Positions 14,448 through 25,000 are shown, numbered from the stretch's first letter. The stretch: DNA of 58,940 nt from Planctomycetota bacterium (GCA_020845475.1 JADLFN010000056.1:1-58940); one strand, 5' to 3'. Notes: a model not told the origin generated them from the letters alone. A program made the numbers and translations.

Positions 14448-16433
14448 ATGCCAAACGTTTCAGATATCCTGGCCCCCGGGGGTTTGATCTCGCGCAAGCT
14501 CACGGGCCACGAAGAACGCCCCGAGCAACTGGCGATGGCGCAGGCCGTCGAGAAAGCGTTCGCCGATGAGCGCCACCTCGTGGTCGAGGCCGGCACGGGC
14601 GTGGGCAAGAGTTTCTCGTACCTGGTGCCCGCGATTCAAAAGGCGCTCACGCTCAAGGCCGACGAACGCCCGATCGTGATTTCCACGGGCACGATTGCGC
14701 TGCAGGAGCAGCTCATCGGCAAGGACATCCCGTTTCTGCGCAGCATCTGGGAAGAGGAATTCGCGGCCGTGTTGGCCAAGGGCCGCAGCAATTACATCTC
14801 GCTGCGCCGCCTTGACGTGGCGCTCAAGCAGGAAGGCGGCGGCGTGCTGGCCGGCGATGAAATGCGCGAGCTCTTGCGCATCAAGCGCTGGAGCGAAGAG
14901 AGCGCCGACGGCTCGCGCTCAAGCATGGATTTCGAGCCCGCCGCTGACGTCTGGCAGCAGGTGGCGAGCGACCGCACCAATTGCATGGGCCGCCAGTGCC
15001 CCAACTTCGAGGCGCGCTGTTTTTACCAGCGCGCCAAGCGCCGCATTTATAACGCGCACATTCTGGTCGTGAATCACGCGCTGCTGTGCGCCGACCTTGC
15101 GCTCAAGATGCAGGGCGTGAACTACCTGCCCGATTACCGCTACCTGATCATCGACGAAGCCCACGACCTTGAGCACTACGCCAGCGAGCATCTCGGCATT
15201 CGCATCTCGCGCCTGGGCGTGAACTTCAACCTGGCGCAGGTTTACAACGCCCGCAAAAACAAAGGGTTGCTCTCGCGCTTTGACCACCTGCGCGAGGGCC
15301 ACGAGTACCTGCGCAAAGCCCGCGACGCCAGTGAGCGCCTTTTCACCGAAGTCGAGCGCTGGGCCTTCAACCAGCCACAGCGCCCCGCACGCATGCACCG
15401 TCCCGAAGAATTTGACGCCAGCGCGGGCGACGCCCTGCGCGACCTCGCCCTGTACCTGAAAAACGGCTCCATCGACGCCGATAAGGAGGACGACAAGCTC
15501 GAGATCGAAAGCCATGCCACGCGCGTGCGCGAACTGGCCGAGGGCGTGGAGTCGTTCATCAAGCAGGGCCTCGAGAACCAGGTTTACTGGGTCGATGTCA
15601 ACCAGGGCGCGCGCGCGCAGAACGTTGAGTTGCGGGCCGCACCGATTGAGGTTGGCTCGATCCTCAAGCGCGTGATCTTTGATCGTTGCAAGAGCGTGGT
15701 CATGACCAGCGCCACGCTGGCCACGGGGCCCAACGATTTCTCCTACCTGGGGCAAAGACTCGGCTACGCCGACGAGGAACGCATTGACACGCTGCAGTTG
15801 GGCAGCCCTTTCGATTACAAGCGCCTGGCGCAGATTGTGGTGCCCGATATTCCCGAGCCCCCGCGGGGCAAGGCGCGCGACGATGAATACGACAAGCGCG
15901 TGAACGAGGAAGTGCTGGAAGCCGTGCGCGCGTCGCGCGGCGGCACGTTCGTGCTCTTCACCAGCTACACGCAGATGAAACGAGTTTACGACGAAGTCTC
16001 CGCGCGGCTGCAACTGCTCGGCTTCACGCTTTTGAAACAAGGCGAGGGTGCCGGCCGGCAGAAAATGCTCGAGCGCTTCAAGGCCGGCAAAAAGATGGTG
16101 CTCTTTGGCGTGGAAACGTTCTGGCAGGGCGTGGATGTTCCGGGCGAAGCGCTGACCACCGTCATTATCGTGAAGCTTCCCTTCCCCGTGCCCACCGACC
16201 CGGTTGTGGAAGCGCGCATGGAGGCCATCGTCAACGCCGGCGGCAACGATTTCAACGACTACATGGTGCCCGAGGCCACGATCAAGCTTAGGCAGGGATT
16301 CGGCCGCCTGATTCGCCGCAAGGACGACTTCGGCACAGTCGTGATTCTCGACTCGCGCATAGTGCGCAAACCCTACGGCAAGCGCATGATAGCCGCGCTG
16401 CCGCCCTGCCCCGTCGTTCAAGAGCGCGCGTGA
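14448..16433 (+). CDS. DinG/XPD-type ATP-dependent DNA helicase
   Basis: 661 residues. Walker A GTGVGKS is at 49-55 and the DEAH box at 236-239. C-terminal helicase motifs appear as TSATLATGP, FTSYTQM, FWQGVDVPG and RQGFGRLIRRKDD. A cysteine cluster C179-x4-C184-x6-C191 lies in the position of the 4Fe-4S domain of DinG/XPD proteins. The first expected Cys, normally in the sequence after the GR-N-Y motif, is Ser118 here (GRSNYISLRR), so cluster ligation may be altered. Family members unwind forked or R-loop DNA 5' to 3'. The ATG at 14448 is preceded by a TACACT -10-like element, suggesting a very short leader. Longer upstream frames run through repeats. Confidence 0.9.
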   Translation: MPNVSDILAPGGLISRKLTGHEERPEQLAMAQAVEKAFADERHLVVEAGTGVGKSFSYLVPAIQKALTLKADERPIVISTGTIALQEQLIGKDIPFLRSIWEEEFAAVLAKGRSNYISLRRLDVALKQEGGGVLAGDEMRELLRIKRWSEESADGSRSSMDFEPAADVWQQVASDRTNCMGRQCPNFEARCFYQRAKRRIYNAHILVVNHALLCADLALKMQGVNYLPDYRYLIIDEAHDLEHYASEHLGIRISRLGVNFNLAQVYNARKNKGLLSRFDHLREGHEYLRKARDASERLFTEVERWAFNQPQRPARMHRPEEFDASAGDALRDLALYLKNGSIDADKEDDKLEIESHATRVRELAEGVESFIKQGLENQVYWVDVNQGARAQNVELRAAPIEVGSILKRVIFDRCKSVVMTSATLATGPNDFSYLGQRLGYADEERIDTLQLGSPFDYKRLAQIVVPDIPEPPRGKARDDEYDKRVNEEVLEAVRASRGGTFVLFTSYTQMKRVYDEVSARLQLLGFTLLKQGEGAGRQKMLERFKAGKKMVLFGVETFWQGVDVPGEALTTVIIVKLPFPVPTDPVVEARMEAIVNAGGNDFNDYMVPEATIKLRQGFGRLIRRKDDFGTVVILDSRIVRKPYGKRMIAALPPCPVVQERA

Positions 16434-16441
16434 AAGACACT

Positions 16442-16484
16442 CGGCACTGCAACACGCCAATGAAAGGTTCGCGTTGCAGTGCCG
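16442..16484. terminator. Terminator-like hairpin between convergent genes
   Basis: Positions 16442-16453 (cggcactgcaac) pair perfectly over 12 bp with 16473-16484 around a 19-base loop. It lies between the stop codons of the convergent helicase and caspase-fold genes and could serve both. No T-run follows on either strand. Confidence 0.5.
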
Positions 16485-16518
16485 GGTTGGCCGGTGAAGG
16501 GTGTGTGGGACCCTTGCG

Positions 16519-19473
16519 CTACTTGGTTGCGGGGGCGCGGTTGTGGTGGCGGTTGTCTCCGTGCATGGTCGTCCATGTCTGACCCGTGCCTTGCCCCTTG
16601 TAGCAGACCGCGAGGCCGAACAGGTTTTCAAGGTCGCCGCCGGCCGTGAAAAACACATCGTTCTTTCCGTCCCCGTCGAAGTCGGCAACGACAGCCGCGC
16701 TTGAGGTGCGGTATTCGCGGTCGCGGTGGTTGTATTCGAGCACACTGATGCGATAGATTTCTTTGCCGCTTGCGGGTTCAAGGGCAACGAGCGCGCACTC
16801 ATTTTCGGCCATGATCAGCATTTCCACGCCCGGCTTACCATCAAGCTCGGCGATGACGGCGCCGCGCCAGATGGCGCCATCGCCCACATGGCGCTTCCAG
16901 AGTTGCTCGCCCCTGCCATTGAAAACAAAAGCGTTGCCCTCAAGCGTGGTGACGATTACGTCGAGTTTGCCGTCGCCGTCCACGTCGTGCATGGTGGTGG
17001 GGGCGAGCACACCTTCGCCCAGTTCAATCACGCGCACTTTCTCGCCGCGCAGACTGAGCACATGCAGCTTTCGGTCGTAGCCGCCAATGGCGAGTTCCGG
17101 CTTGCCGTCGCCGTCGAGGTCGCCCACGCTGGGGCAGTGGTACATCCAGCCGCCGGCCTGATACTTCCAGAGCGGCTTGCCGGTCTTGCCATTGAAGGCC
17201 TGCACGGTGTTGTCGCCGCGCCAGGTGGCGACGACGCAATCATCGAGCTTGTCGCCGTCGATATCGACCAGCGTGACGGAGTTCTGGATCCAGCCCGCCA
17301 GCTTCTGCTGCCATACAGGCTTGCCGGTCTTGCCCTCGCGGCAGTAGATGATGCCTTCGCCGCTGGCGCGAAGCGCCGAGGCGATGAAGATCTCCTTGGT
17401 TCCGTTACCGTCAGCGTCGGCGACAGAAATAGCGCCGTCAAAGGTTTCGCCATCAATGTCATCGTCAATGCACCACTGCACCTTGCCAGCGCCGTCAAGG
17501 CATACGATTTCGCCCGAGGCTGAGCCGGAGAAGAGCACGTCGAGCTTGCCGTCGCCGGTCACGTCTTCAATCGTGATTGAGCCATCGATGGGGCCGCGCT
17601 TGACTTCGTAGAACCACTTTACCTTGCCGGTCTTGCCGTCGAGGCAATAGGTCCTCGATTCGCCAAAGTAAGTGCCGAACACAATTTCGTTGCGGCCATC
17701 ACCATCGAGGTCGGCAACGGCGGCGCTGCCGAAGGCCGCGCCTTTCAGCGGCAAATCCCACAACTTTTGCGGCTTGAAGGGCCTTGTTCTCGGCTCGGTC
17801 GTCACGCTGGAATCAACGGCGGCTTCGAATACGACGCGAATGGCATCAGGCTTGGCGCGCTTGAGCTTGTATTGGCCCTTTTCGTCCTTGACCCATTCCT
17901 GTTCGAGATCGCCGCGAGGCGCGCCGGCTTTGAGGTGCAGTGTTGTTGAGCCATCGGCGCACTGCTCCAGCTCATGCTCGAGCGTGAGCCGCACGTCTTC
18001 CCAGCTTCCTTCGCGTTTGACCTTGCTCTCAACGATCTTCGCCGCGCTCACGTTGGTGGCACGCGAGGGCAGCTTGGCGAGCGCCAAAAGGCGGGCGTAG
18101 TTGCCGCCCTCTTTTGTCCAGGGATCCCAAATGCGTGGGTCGTTACCCGGCGCATTCACTTCAAGCGTCACGCGAACCTTGTTGCCGCTCTGCTCGACAG
18201 CGACGTCTTCAACATCGGGTGCTGGTTTGGGGAACGGATTGAATGCCGGGTCGCCGATTACTACGCGGTGCAGGCAATCGACCCACATGCACCAGCCTTC
18301 GTTTTCGGGTTCGGGCTGGCCGTGCACAAGACGCGGCACCGCAATGCTGCGATCCTTGGCGCCCATGACCAGTTCGTTGTAGCAGCGCATCATCACGTCA
18401 CCCAGCGGCACGCCCATGGTGAGCATGTAGGACTCTTCAATGGAAGCGCGCGAGGCGTGGTTCGCCGCGAGCGGGCCGATGTAGGCAGTGCAGCCGCGCG
18501 CAATGGCCGTCAGCGGAAACGATTCGTGCGGCGCGATTTCGTGCATGATGACCTTGCCGTCGGTCGTGCCAAAGGTGCAAACGATGTCCGCCGCTACAAC
18601 CGTGCGGCAGGTGACGGCGCTGTGGCACGAGCCATTGATGACCACGGCGGGAAAAATGTCCGGGCCGCTCTTGTCGCCGAAGATGATCTCAGGCGTCAAG
18701 CGCGGCATCTCGCCCTTGGGATCTTGCCCGACTTTCTTGGGGTCGTATTTCCAATGCTTGTCACGCTCCATGTTGCGCTGGTCGGTGAAGAGCCAGATGC
18801 CTTGAGAATCGCCGCAGGAGCCCAGCGCAATCAGGCCGTTGCCTTTGAGACGTTCGCGGCGCTGCTCCCACCAGGATTTCCATTCAGGGTCCCGGCCGTA
18901 AACGTAGTGCTCGCGATAGGGAAAGGGCCGGCCGGGCACATAGTGCATGTGCTCCTGCTCACCGTACTCGATGCACTTGTCAACCGTGCCTGCATGCAGG
19001 CCCAGGGCGCGTTCCGGCACGCCTTCTTTCTCGGCGCGAATGGTGTTGTTGACGAGTTTGAGCGCATCAGCGGCGTTGGCGCCGGTAATCACGCCAAAGG
19101 CCACATCGACAAACGGGTCATCGTCAATCGTGGTCAGCAGCGGCACCAGTTCGCGCGGCACGTTGGCATCAAGTGTCTGCGGGCGCATGACCATTGCCAG
19201 ATAGCGCGCGCGCAGTTCACGCAACTGCGGCACGAGCGCCTTGAGGTCGTCGGCTTTGAAGGAAATGACCTTGCCCTTGCGGTGCTTGGCAAGATTGTCG
19301 CCCACGTTCTGCCAGTCTTTCCCGGCGCCTTCTTCGACGGCTACGACATACGTGTCAAACGAAGTCGGCTTGGCCGGCGCGGTTTCCTTGGACTGCGCCT
19401 TGGGCCCGCTTGCGGAGAGAATCAACGCGGCAGCCAGAGAAGTCGCGAGACACAGCAGGAGTCCTGATTTCAT
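16519..19473 (-). CDS. Large exported protein: caspase-fold (C25-like) region plus FG-GAP/VCBS beta-propeller
   Basis: 984 residues with a signal peptide (hydrophobic core about 4-22). Residues about 38-420 resemble the gingipain/C25 caspase-like fold. GLIALGSCGDSQG at about 213-225 and AVVINGSCHSAVTC at about 276-289 look like the two catalytic-strand ends, and VVIGDPAFNPF near the end matches the G-D-P motif that closes C25 domains. The His normally placed after the first strand is not obvious, so activity is uncertain. From about 580 to the end there are repeated FG-GAP/VCBS units with calcium-type D-x-D-x-D-G loops (DLDGDGRNE, DVTGDGKLD, DADGNGTKE, DIDGDKLDD, DVDGDGKLD). The protein is likely cell-surface or periplasmic. 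It lies 32 bases downstream of the ECF/anti-sigma pair on the same strand. Confidence 0.75.
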   Translation of the reverse strand: MKSGLLLCLATSLAAALILSASGPKAQSKETAPAKPTSFDTYVVAVEEGAGKDWQNVGDNLAKHRKGKVISFKADDLKALVPQLRELRARYLAMVMRPQTLDANVPRELVPLLTTIDDDPFVDVAFGVITGANAADALKLVNNTIRAEKEGVPERALGLHAGTVDKCIEYGEQEHMHYVPGRPFPYREHYVYGRDPEWKSWWEQRRERLKGNGLIALGSCGDSQGIWLFTDQRNMERDKHWKYDPKKVGQDPKGEMPRLTPEIIFGDKSGPDIFPAVVINGSCHSAVTCRTVVAADIVCTFGTTDGKVIMHEIAPHESFPLTAIARGCTAYIGPLAANHASRASIEESYMLTMGVPLGDVMMRCYNELVMGAKDRSIAVPRLVHGQPEPENEGWCMWVDCLHRVVIGDPAFNPFPKPAPDVEDVAVEQSGNKVRVTLEVNAPGNDPRIWDPWTKEGGNYARLLALAKLPSRATNVSAAKIVESKVKREGSWEDVRLTLEHELEQCADGSTTLHLKAGAPRGDLEQEWVKDEKGQYKLKRAKPDAIRVVFEAAVDSSVTTEPRTRPFKPQKLWDLPLKGAAFGSAAVADLDGDGRNEIVFGTYFGESRTYCLDGKTGKVKWFYEVKRGPIDGSITIEDVTGDGKLDVLFSGSASGEIVCLDGAGKVQWCIDDDIDGETFDGAISVADADGNGTKEIFIASALRASGEGIIYCREGKTGKPVWQQKLAGWIQNSVTLVDIDGDKLDDCVVATWRGDNTVQAFNGKTGKPLWKYQAGGWMYHCPSVGDLDGDGKPELAIGGYDRKLHVLSLRGEKVRVIELGEGVLAPTTMHDVDGDGKLDVIVTTLEGNAFVFNGRGEQLWKRHVGDGAIWRGAVIAELDGKPGVEMLIMAENECALVALEPASGKEIYRISVLEYNHRDREYRTSSAAVVADFDGDGKNDVFFTAGGDLENLFGLAVCYKGQGTGQTWTTMHGDNRHHNRAPATK

Positions 19474-19505
19474 GTCTGATTCCAGTCAGAGTTCGAGGGG
19501 TTCGA

Positions 19506-21029
19506 TTACTTCTTCAGTTCCTTGCGCAGGTCTTCAGCGAACTGGCGCATGGAGCTTTGGGGGTAACTTGCAGCGAGCGCATCGAGCGCGGCCAGAGCTT
19601 CCCTGGGGCGCTTGAGTTGGGAGAGGTAGTAGGCCTTGAAGTAGAGAGCGTAATCGTTGGCGTGGAAACCAGGGTGTTTGGCGATCAGCTTATCGACGAG
19701 TGTCAATGCTTCTTCGAATCTGCCCTGGTTTCCGACGCAACTGAAAAGACGGAAAGCGGCATCGCCCGAATTCACGCTTGTCTCGGTGGGGTAACTCTCG
19801 ATCAGGATTCGCAGGCATTCCTCGCCTCGTGCGAAGTCGCGGGCTTGCCATGCGGTCAGGAATTCCTGCCACAGTGCGGCGGGTTTGGTCTGGCCGTCAC
19901 CATCAAGCTCCGCCAGCTTGCCGAGTGCCAGGTCACGCAGCGTGCCATCAGCGCCGTGGGCGACGACTTGAAGGTGTTTTCGTGCTGCATCAGGCCGATT
20001 CAGCTCATGCAGATAAAGGCCGATGAAGTAACGAACGTAATCGAGGTGCGCGTCACTCGGGTATCGAGCCAAATAGCCCTCGCCGATCTCGATCGCCGCG
20101 GGCTTTTCGCCCGCGCTGCCGGCGGCGGCAAACCAATAGAAGTGGGCGTAGTTGCGCGACTGCGTATCGATTTGATCCGACGTGGCCGCAACCCGGAACT
20201 GCTGCGATGCGACGACCCAATCCTTGCGTTGCCACGCCTCAAAGCCGCGCGCGTAGGCGGCGCGCTCCTCTACGCCGGCGAAGTCATGAGCGGAACCTTC
20301 CAGGTGCCGCCCCGCCCGAAGCGCGCGGCTTTGGCCGTTGCTCTCCTGAGTGACAACGTCAGCGTAAACTTCAAGTTGTGTGTTTGCACCCGATACGCTG
20401 ATCAGGAAGGCCGACTGTGCGCGATAGGTCTTGCCGGCGGCACCGATGGGAGTGCCCGGTCGTGCCTCAACGCTGCCGCGCTCCAGCGTCAGTTGACCGT
20501 TGGCGCTGAGTTTTGAACCCGGAAGCGCAAGGCACGTTTGTGCGCCGCCGGTCTCGCTGATCGTGGCATATTCGAGCGCACCGAGCTCGAGTGTTTCGCC
20601 CGAGTTCAGGCTTTGTTCGCGGTGCAGCACAGCCGCTTGTGCGGTGGGCGCACATCGCACCACGCGCCAGACACGATTATGTTCTTTGGCCGCGACAGGC
20701 AGGCGTTCGGGCCTTGGGGAATTATCTCGCGTCAGCCACAAACCGCCCGCGACAATCACCAGGCATGCGGCCGCCGCGGCGGCGATTCCGACGCGCCAGA
20801 GTGTGTGGACGCGGCCGGGCAGTTTGCTTGAGATTCCACGCGCGAGTTCCTTTGCGCGCTGCGGCGAAAGGCGCATCGGCGCCATCGTGGCCCGTAGCCG
20901 CGCGGTCTCGCTGCGAGCTTGCTCAAGTTGCTCGCGCAATTCAGGGCTCTGCTGCAGTGCCTGCAGGAGGCGCGGCGATGCCGGCTGTCCGTCGGCGTGC
21001 TCAAGAAGTTCCTGGCGGAGATCGTCCAT
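19506..21029 (-). CDS. Anti-sigma/FecR-type membrane protein with TPR-like C-terminus
   Basis: 507 residues. A short cytosolic N-terminal helical domain (about 1-78, without a CxxC zinc motif) is followed by one transmembrane helix (about 80-100). A FecR-like beta domain follows (GETLELGALEYATIS, KLSANGQLTLERGSVEARPG), then helical repeats of TPR type to the C-terminus (ALYFKAYYLSQLKRPREALAALDAL). It follows an ECF sigma factor gene by 40 bases, the usual partner arrangement. It probably holds the sigma factor at the membrane and senses periplasmic conditions. The TPR fusion is unusual for a FecR protein. Confidence 0.78.
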   Translation of the reverse strand: MDDLRQELLEHADGQPASPRLLQALQQSPELREQLEQARSETARLRATMAPMRLSPQRAKELARGISSKLPGRVHTLWRVGIAAAAAACLVIVAGGLWLTRDNSPRPERLPVAAKEHNRVWRVVRCAPTAQAAVLHREQSLNSGETLELGALEYATISETGGAQTCLALPGSKLSANGQLTLERGSVEARPGTPIGAAGKTYRAQSAFLISVSGANTQLEVYADVVTQESNGQSRALRAGRHLEGSAHDFAGVEERAAYARGFEAWQRKDWVVASQQFRVAATSDQIDTQSRNYAHFYWFAAAGSAGEKPAAIEIGEGYLARYPSDAHLDYVRYFIGLYLHELNRPDAARKHLQVVAHGADGTLRDLALGKLAELDGDGQTKPAALWQEFLTAWQARDFARGEECLRILIESYPTETSVNSGDAAFRLFSCVGNQGRFEEALTLVDKLIAKHPGFHANDYALYFKAYYLSQLKRPREALAALDALAASYPQSSMRQFAEDLRKELKK

Positions 21030-21069
21030 GGCAAAAGAAAGGACACGGCATGCGCGCAGGAAGTTGGAA

Positions 21070-21582
21070 CTATTTCAAGAATCCGGCCAGGGCCTGGCGG
21101 GCGCAGTACAAACGATCGCGCACCATGCTCAAAGGCTGGCCCAGTGCCTGGGCGATTTCTTCATAAGTGAGGTCGTTCACGAAGCGCAGAATCACGACCT
21201 CGCGCTGGTCTTCGGGCAGGCGCCAGACGGCGTCGGGCAGCGCGGCATCGGTGGCTGCGGGTGCGGCCACTTCTGCGGCGGCAGATTCCCTCTTCAGGCG
21301 CGATTCGAAGCTGTGGTCGCGCAGCCAGTTGCGGGAACAGTTGCGCACGATCGTCATGAGCCAGGATGAAAAGGCGGCATTGGCTTGAAGCGTGCCCAAG
21401 TTCTGCCACGCACGCAGAAAGGCGATCTGCGTTACGTCTTCCGCCCAGTCGCGCCGCCTTACGATGGACAGCGCGGTCGAGACAGCGGCTGCCAGAAACA
21501 TAGTCACAAGGTTTGAAAAGGCCTGTTTGTCGCCTTTTCGGGCGGCGGCGACGAGCGCGGAAATGACCGATGCGTCGCCCAT
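21070..21582 (-). CDS. ECF-type RNA polymerase sigma factor
   Basis: 170 residues. Region 2 is seen in AFSNLVTMF, WAEDVTQIAFLRAWQNL and FSSWLMTIVRNCSRNWLRD. Region 4 is seen in LPEDQREVVILRFVNDLTYEEIAQALGQPLSMVRDRLYCARQAL. It redirects RNA polymerase to a specific regulon. The anti-sigma/FecR-TPR gene follows 40 bases downstream and the caspase-fold/FG-GAP gene follows that, so the three are likely one operon. The sigma factor may control its own operon, but no promoter consensus could be proven. Confidence 0.9.
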   Translation of the reverse strand: MGDASVISALVAAARKGDKQAFSNLVTMFLAAAVSTALSIVRRRDWAEDVTQIAFLRAWQNLGTLQANAAFSSWLMTIVRNCSRNWLRDHSFESRLKRESAAAEVAAPAATDAALPDAVWRLPEDQREVVILRFVNDLTYEEIAQALGQPLSMVRDRLYCARQALAGFLK

Positions 21583-21644
21583 GTCAGCCCGGGAGTTTCG
21601 AGGACGGAAGCGAAGCTACCAATGCTCAGAACGCGGGCAATGCG

Positions 21645-22088
21645 TCAGCGTTGATTGCGCCGTGAAGGCGCGCGATTTGAGAACGAGAACTCTTTGGTCA
21701 TTGGTTGTGACGCGTCTTCCCACCAACGGCAGCTACCGAGCGCGATCTCGAAAAAGCGGAAGTTGGGGCGTATGGCCTTGATGACTTCCGCGCGCGGCGC
21801 CCAAGGTTGTTCCACCATGGAAGTGATCAGCCAAGCCGGGTCTTCGATCCACTCCACGTTGCCGCGCAGCCGCAGCATTTGCAGTTCGCGGTTGAAGCAA
21901 ATTTCGACTTCCGGGTTGCGCTGCAACTGCGCGTAGAGTTCTTTGTGCGGGTGCGTCACAAAGAAGAAGCCCTCGCCGCCGGTGGTCACAAGCTGAAGCG
22001 GCCGGACATAGGGCTTGTTATTCGAGCAGGTGGCCACAAAGCCAACCTGACATGCCTCGGCGAACGAGATGGCCTTTTCCAGGTCCAT
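21645..22088 (-). CDS. Pyridoxamine 5'-phosphate oxidase-fold flavin-binding protein
   Basis: 147 residues. The split-barrel FMN-binding fold is indicated by VGFVATCSNNKPYVRPL, GFFFVTHPHKELYAQLQRNPEVEICF and LRLRGNVEWIED. Small proteins of this family bind FMN, heme or F420 and reduce varied substrates. The ribosome binding site AGGAG overlaps the stop region of the pyruvate:ferredoxin oxidoreductase gene upstream, leaving only 9 bases between the genes, so they are translationally coupled. A redox role alongside the oxidoreductase is likely but its substrate is unknown. Confidence 0.82.
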   Translation of the reverse strand: MDLEKAISFAEACQVGFVATCSNNKPYVRPLQLVTTGGEGFFFVTHPHKELYAQLQRNPEVEICFNRELQMLRLRGNVEWIEDPAWLITSMVEQPWAPRAEVIKAIRPNFRFFEIALGSCRWWEDASQPMTKEFSFSNRAPSRRNQR

Positions 22089-22097
22089 GGCTTTCTC

Positions 22098-25000
22098 CTA
22101 TGCAACTGATGCGGCCGGCTGCGGCTTGGCCGCAACTGGCGCGAACTCCTGCCTTGCATGCGCTACGAGTTCTGCCGCGCGCTTGAAGAAATCATCCAGG
22201 GCGATCTCACCCGCGTCAACTCGTGCCAGCACCTTTTGCTGGGCCTTGTAGTCAAGGTTCACCACGCCCGCCTTGCTCTGGATCAGGCGCCAGGCTTTGC
22301 GGCGCTCGACGCAGAAGAGAACCATCTGGCGCGAGAGCGCGAGCGTTTTGACCTTCTCCTCCGCGTCTTCGACTTCAATGAAGACGCCGAGATCCGGGAT
22401 GAACGAACGGTGCTTTGGATCGAGGAAGCGGCGATGAACCACATCATCCTGCGTAATGCGCCACAGGAACTCGTCGAGGTGGATAAGGCCAGTGCTTTCC
22501 TTCACCTGTTTGAAGTGGCGGCGGAAGCGCGCCTCCGTCGCGGCCCAGTGCGCCGTGGTGAGCTTGTACAGCTTGCCCGTGAAACGGTTCTTGGTTTCCC
22601 ACCAGTCGCGGTCTTTGCCCGGGTTGCCCGCGATGTCGAGGCAATCCAGGTAGCTTTCGCCTTTGGTGGGGTCGAACACGAACTCGATCAAGCCGCGCCC
22701 GTCGCGCGAGAGTTTGGCCTGCGTGGCCGAGAGATCGTCGGCAATGCCGTGCTCGGGCTGGCAGGGCGTGTAACACTGCAAATAGGCGGTGCCGCGATAA
22801 GTCAATGCATCGAGCAGGCTCTTATAGAACTTCGAGGCGTTTGCGAGGCTGACTTGCGCGACAAAGGGTGAGCCGTGGCCGCCCAGGAACGCCTCGGCGA
22901 CGGATTTCATTTCCGTGAGTTTGCCCTGCGTTGCGGCCCCCATGCTGTTCATGTCAAAGCCGCCGGGAATCGGCGACGAATCCGAGTTCTGTCCGCCAGT
23001 GTTCGAATACACCTGCGTATCGAGCATGAGCAATTTCACGTTGGGACGGTTCTGCAGCACGACTTTCGAAACGTTCTGGAAGCCGATGTCGCCCATGCCG
23101 CCGTCGCCGCCTACGCCCCAGGCCTTGGGCAGTTCCGCGATTTCTTCGTCAGTCATGTTCGAGTCGGTCATGTGCGAGAGCGTGAAATACTCGGCCTCGC
23201 TGACGGGCTTGTCGCGCATGAGCAGGGCGTCGGTCAGGCGCTCGGGAATGACGCTGCGGCGCGCGTGGTCTGCAATGAAACTTTCGCCAAAGAGCCACGC
23301 CACCGTTACGCCGTCCTGAAACAACGAGTTCATCCACGGGTAAGGGTGCGGGTTGTTGGGCGGCGTGGAGCCAAACACGGTGTTGCAGCCCGTGTGTGCG
23401 CCCATGGCCATGGCGGCCATGCCGTTGGAAATGCGGCCATCAACGGCCTGCAGGTCGCGATGGGCAAAGGCGTCGTGGCGGAGCACGGCGCAGAGGCCGC
23501 CGATAATGTCGGCATCGGAGGGCAATCCGGCCCTTTGAGTGCGCTCTTTGGTGTCGGCGTCGGTTTCGCCGCCAAGGCCCATCACCAGGTGCGCAAAGGC
23601 GCGACGGAAGCGCTCGTAATCCTCGGGCGACTTGGCGCGCAGGGCCGCAAGTTTCTGCGCTCCTTCACGCTCGAGATGATTGGCCTTTGAATCCAGGCGC
23701 GCGGCTTTGGCGTGGTACATCGGGCGCATGTAGGCTTCAGTTACGCTCGCCAGTCCGCGCAGTACGCTTTTCTCGCCGCAGCCGGCGCAGGCGCCGTCGC
23801 CGCTGACCATGGCTTCGTAGTTCCGGCGCACCATCAGGTGATTTTTCAGGGCGACGGGCTTGCTCTCCTCGGGATGCTCGGTGTCGAACATGCCCAGGAA
23901 CTTCTGTTTGGTTTCCGGCAGCGCGCGCAGGAAGCCGACTTGTGTTTCGTGCTCGGCGTTCAAGTCTTCGGATTCATCGCGCATCTCAAGCGCCATGTGC
24001 TCGCCGCAGGCGTCCACACACTCACCGCAACCCTTGCACAAGTCGCTGACCATGATCGAGAACACGCCGCCATCGCCCGCCTTCTTCTTTTCGAGCATGC
24101 TGAATATGAGCGGCGTTTTGAGATATGCGAAATGCACTTTGTCGAGGATTGCGCTGAACTCGGCCTTCGCTTTGGGCGCAAAGCCATCCAGTGCTTCAAG
24201 CTCGCGCTTCACGATCTCCGCAAAGGGCGTGCTCTGTTTGGCCGCAAGCGCGGCATTCATCTGCTTGCGCACACGTTCTTCCAGCGGCTTGAGCTTGGCG
24301 AGCAGGGCCTCGCGTCCGGCAGCGTCCGTGACGTATTGCTGCGCTGCGGTGCGCAGCACATCACCCACGTCTTGCGCCGTGTTCGGCAGCGCGGTGTCCG
24401 GGCAGACCACGATGCACTCAAGGCATTGCGTGCACTTCTCGGCGTTCCATACCGGTGTGCGGCGGCGCGCAACGTACTTGCTGGCGGTGCTGCCAGTAGC
24501 CGCGGCAAGCATGCCGACTGACGACAAAGTGCTGGCCGGCTGGAAGTAGCCCTTGCCCGCGCGGAATTCTGCGTCGAAGGTGGCCGTTTGCGCGAGCGGG
24601 ATGCGCGCCTGCTGCGCGGCGGGCGTTACACAGCTCATGCCGCAATCTTCGGCGCAGGGTGCGAGCACAAAGCCGCGCATGTCGCTGCGGTCGGGCGCGT
24701 CAATGGCGCCATGGGGCACGGCGCGCACGCGCTCCATGCCGCCCTTCATGACGTGCATGTTGGAAGCGACGACGGCATCTCCGAAGCGGCCGAACTTTTT
24801 CTTGTATTGTTTTTGCACGAACTCAAGGAACTGGTCGTGGTTGATGCCGTAATGTTCGCTGAAACCGGACACGCCAAAGAACGCGCCCAGGAAAGCGTTG
24901 CCCTGCATGCGCAATTCAAGGTCTTCACGCGAGGCTTCGGCGCGCGCGATTTCAAAGCCGGGCAGCGTGAACAGGCGCAGCTTCTTGCGGATGATCTCTT

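Noticed and set aside
14919..16802. Long minus-strand frame opposite the helicase
   Set aside because: Antisense shadow of the helicase; the real gene has all helicase motifs on the plus strand.
17974..19467. Long plus-strand frame opposite the caspase-fold gene
   Set aside because: Antisense shadow caused by high GC at the third codon position.
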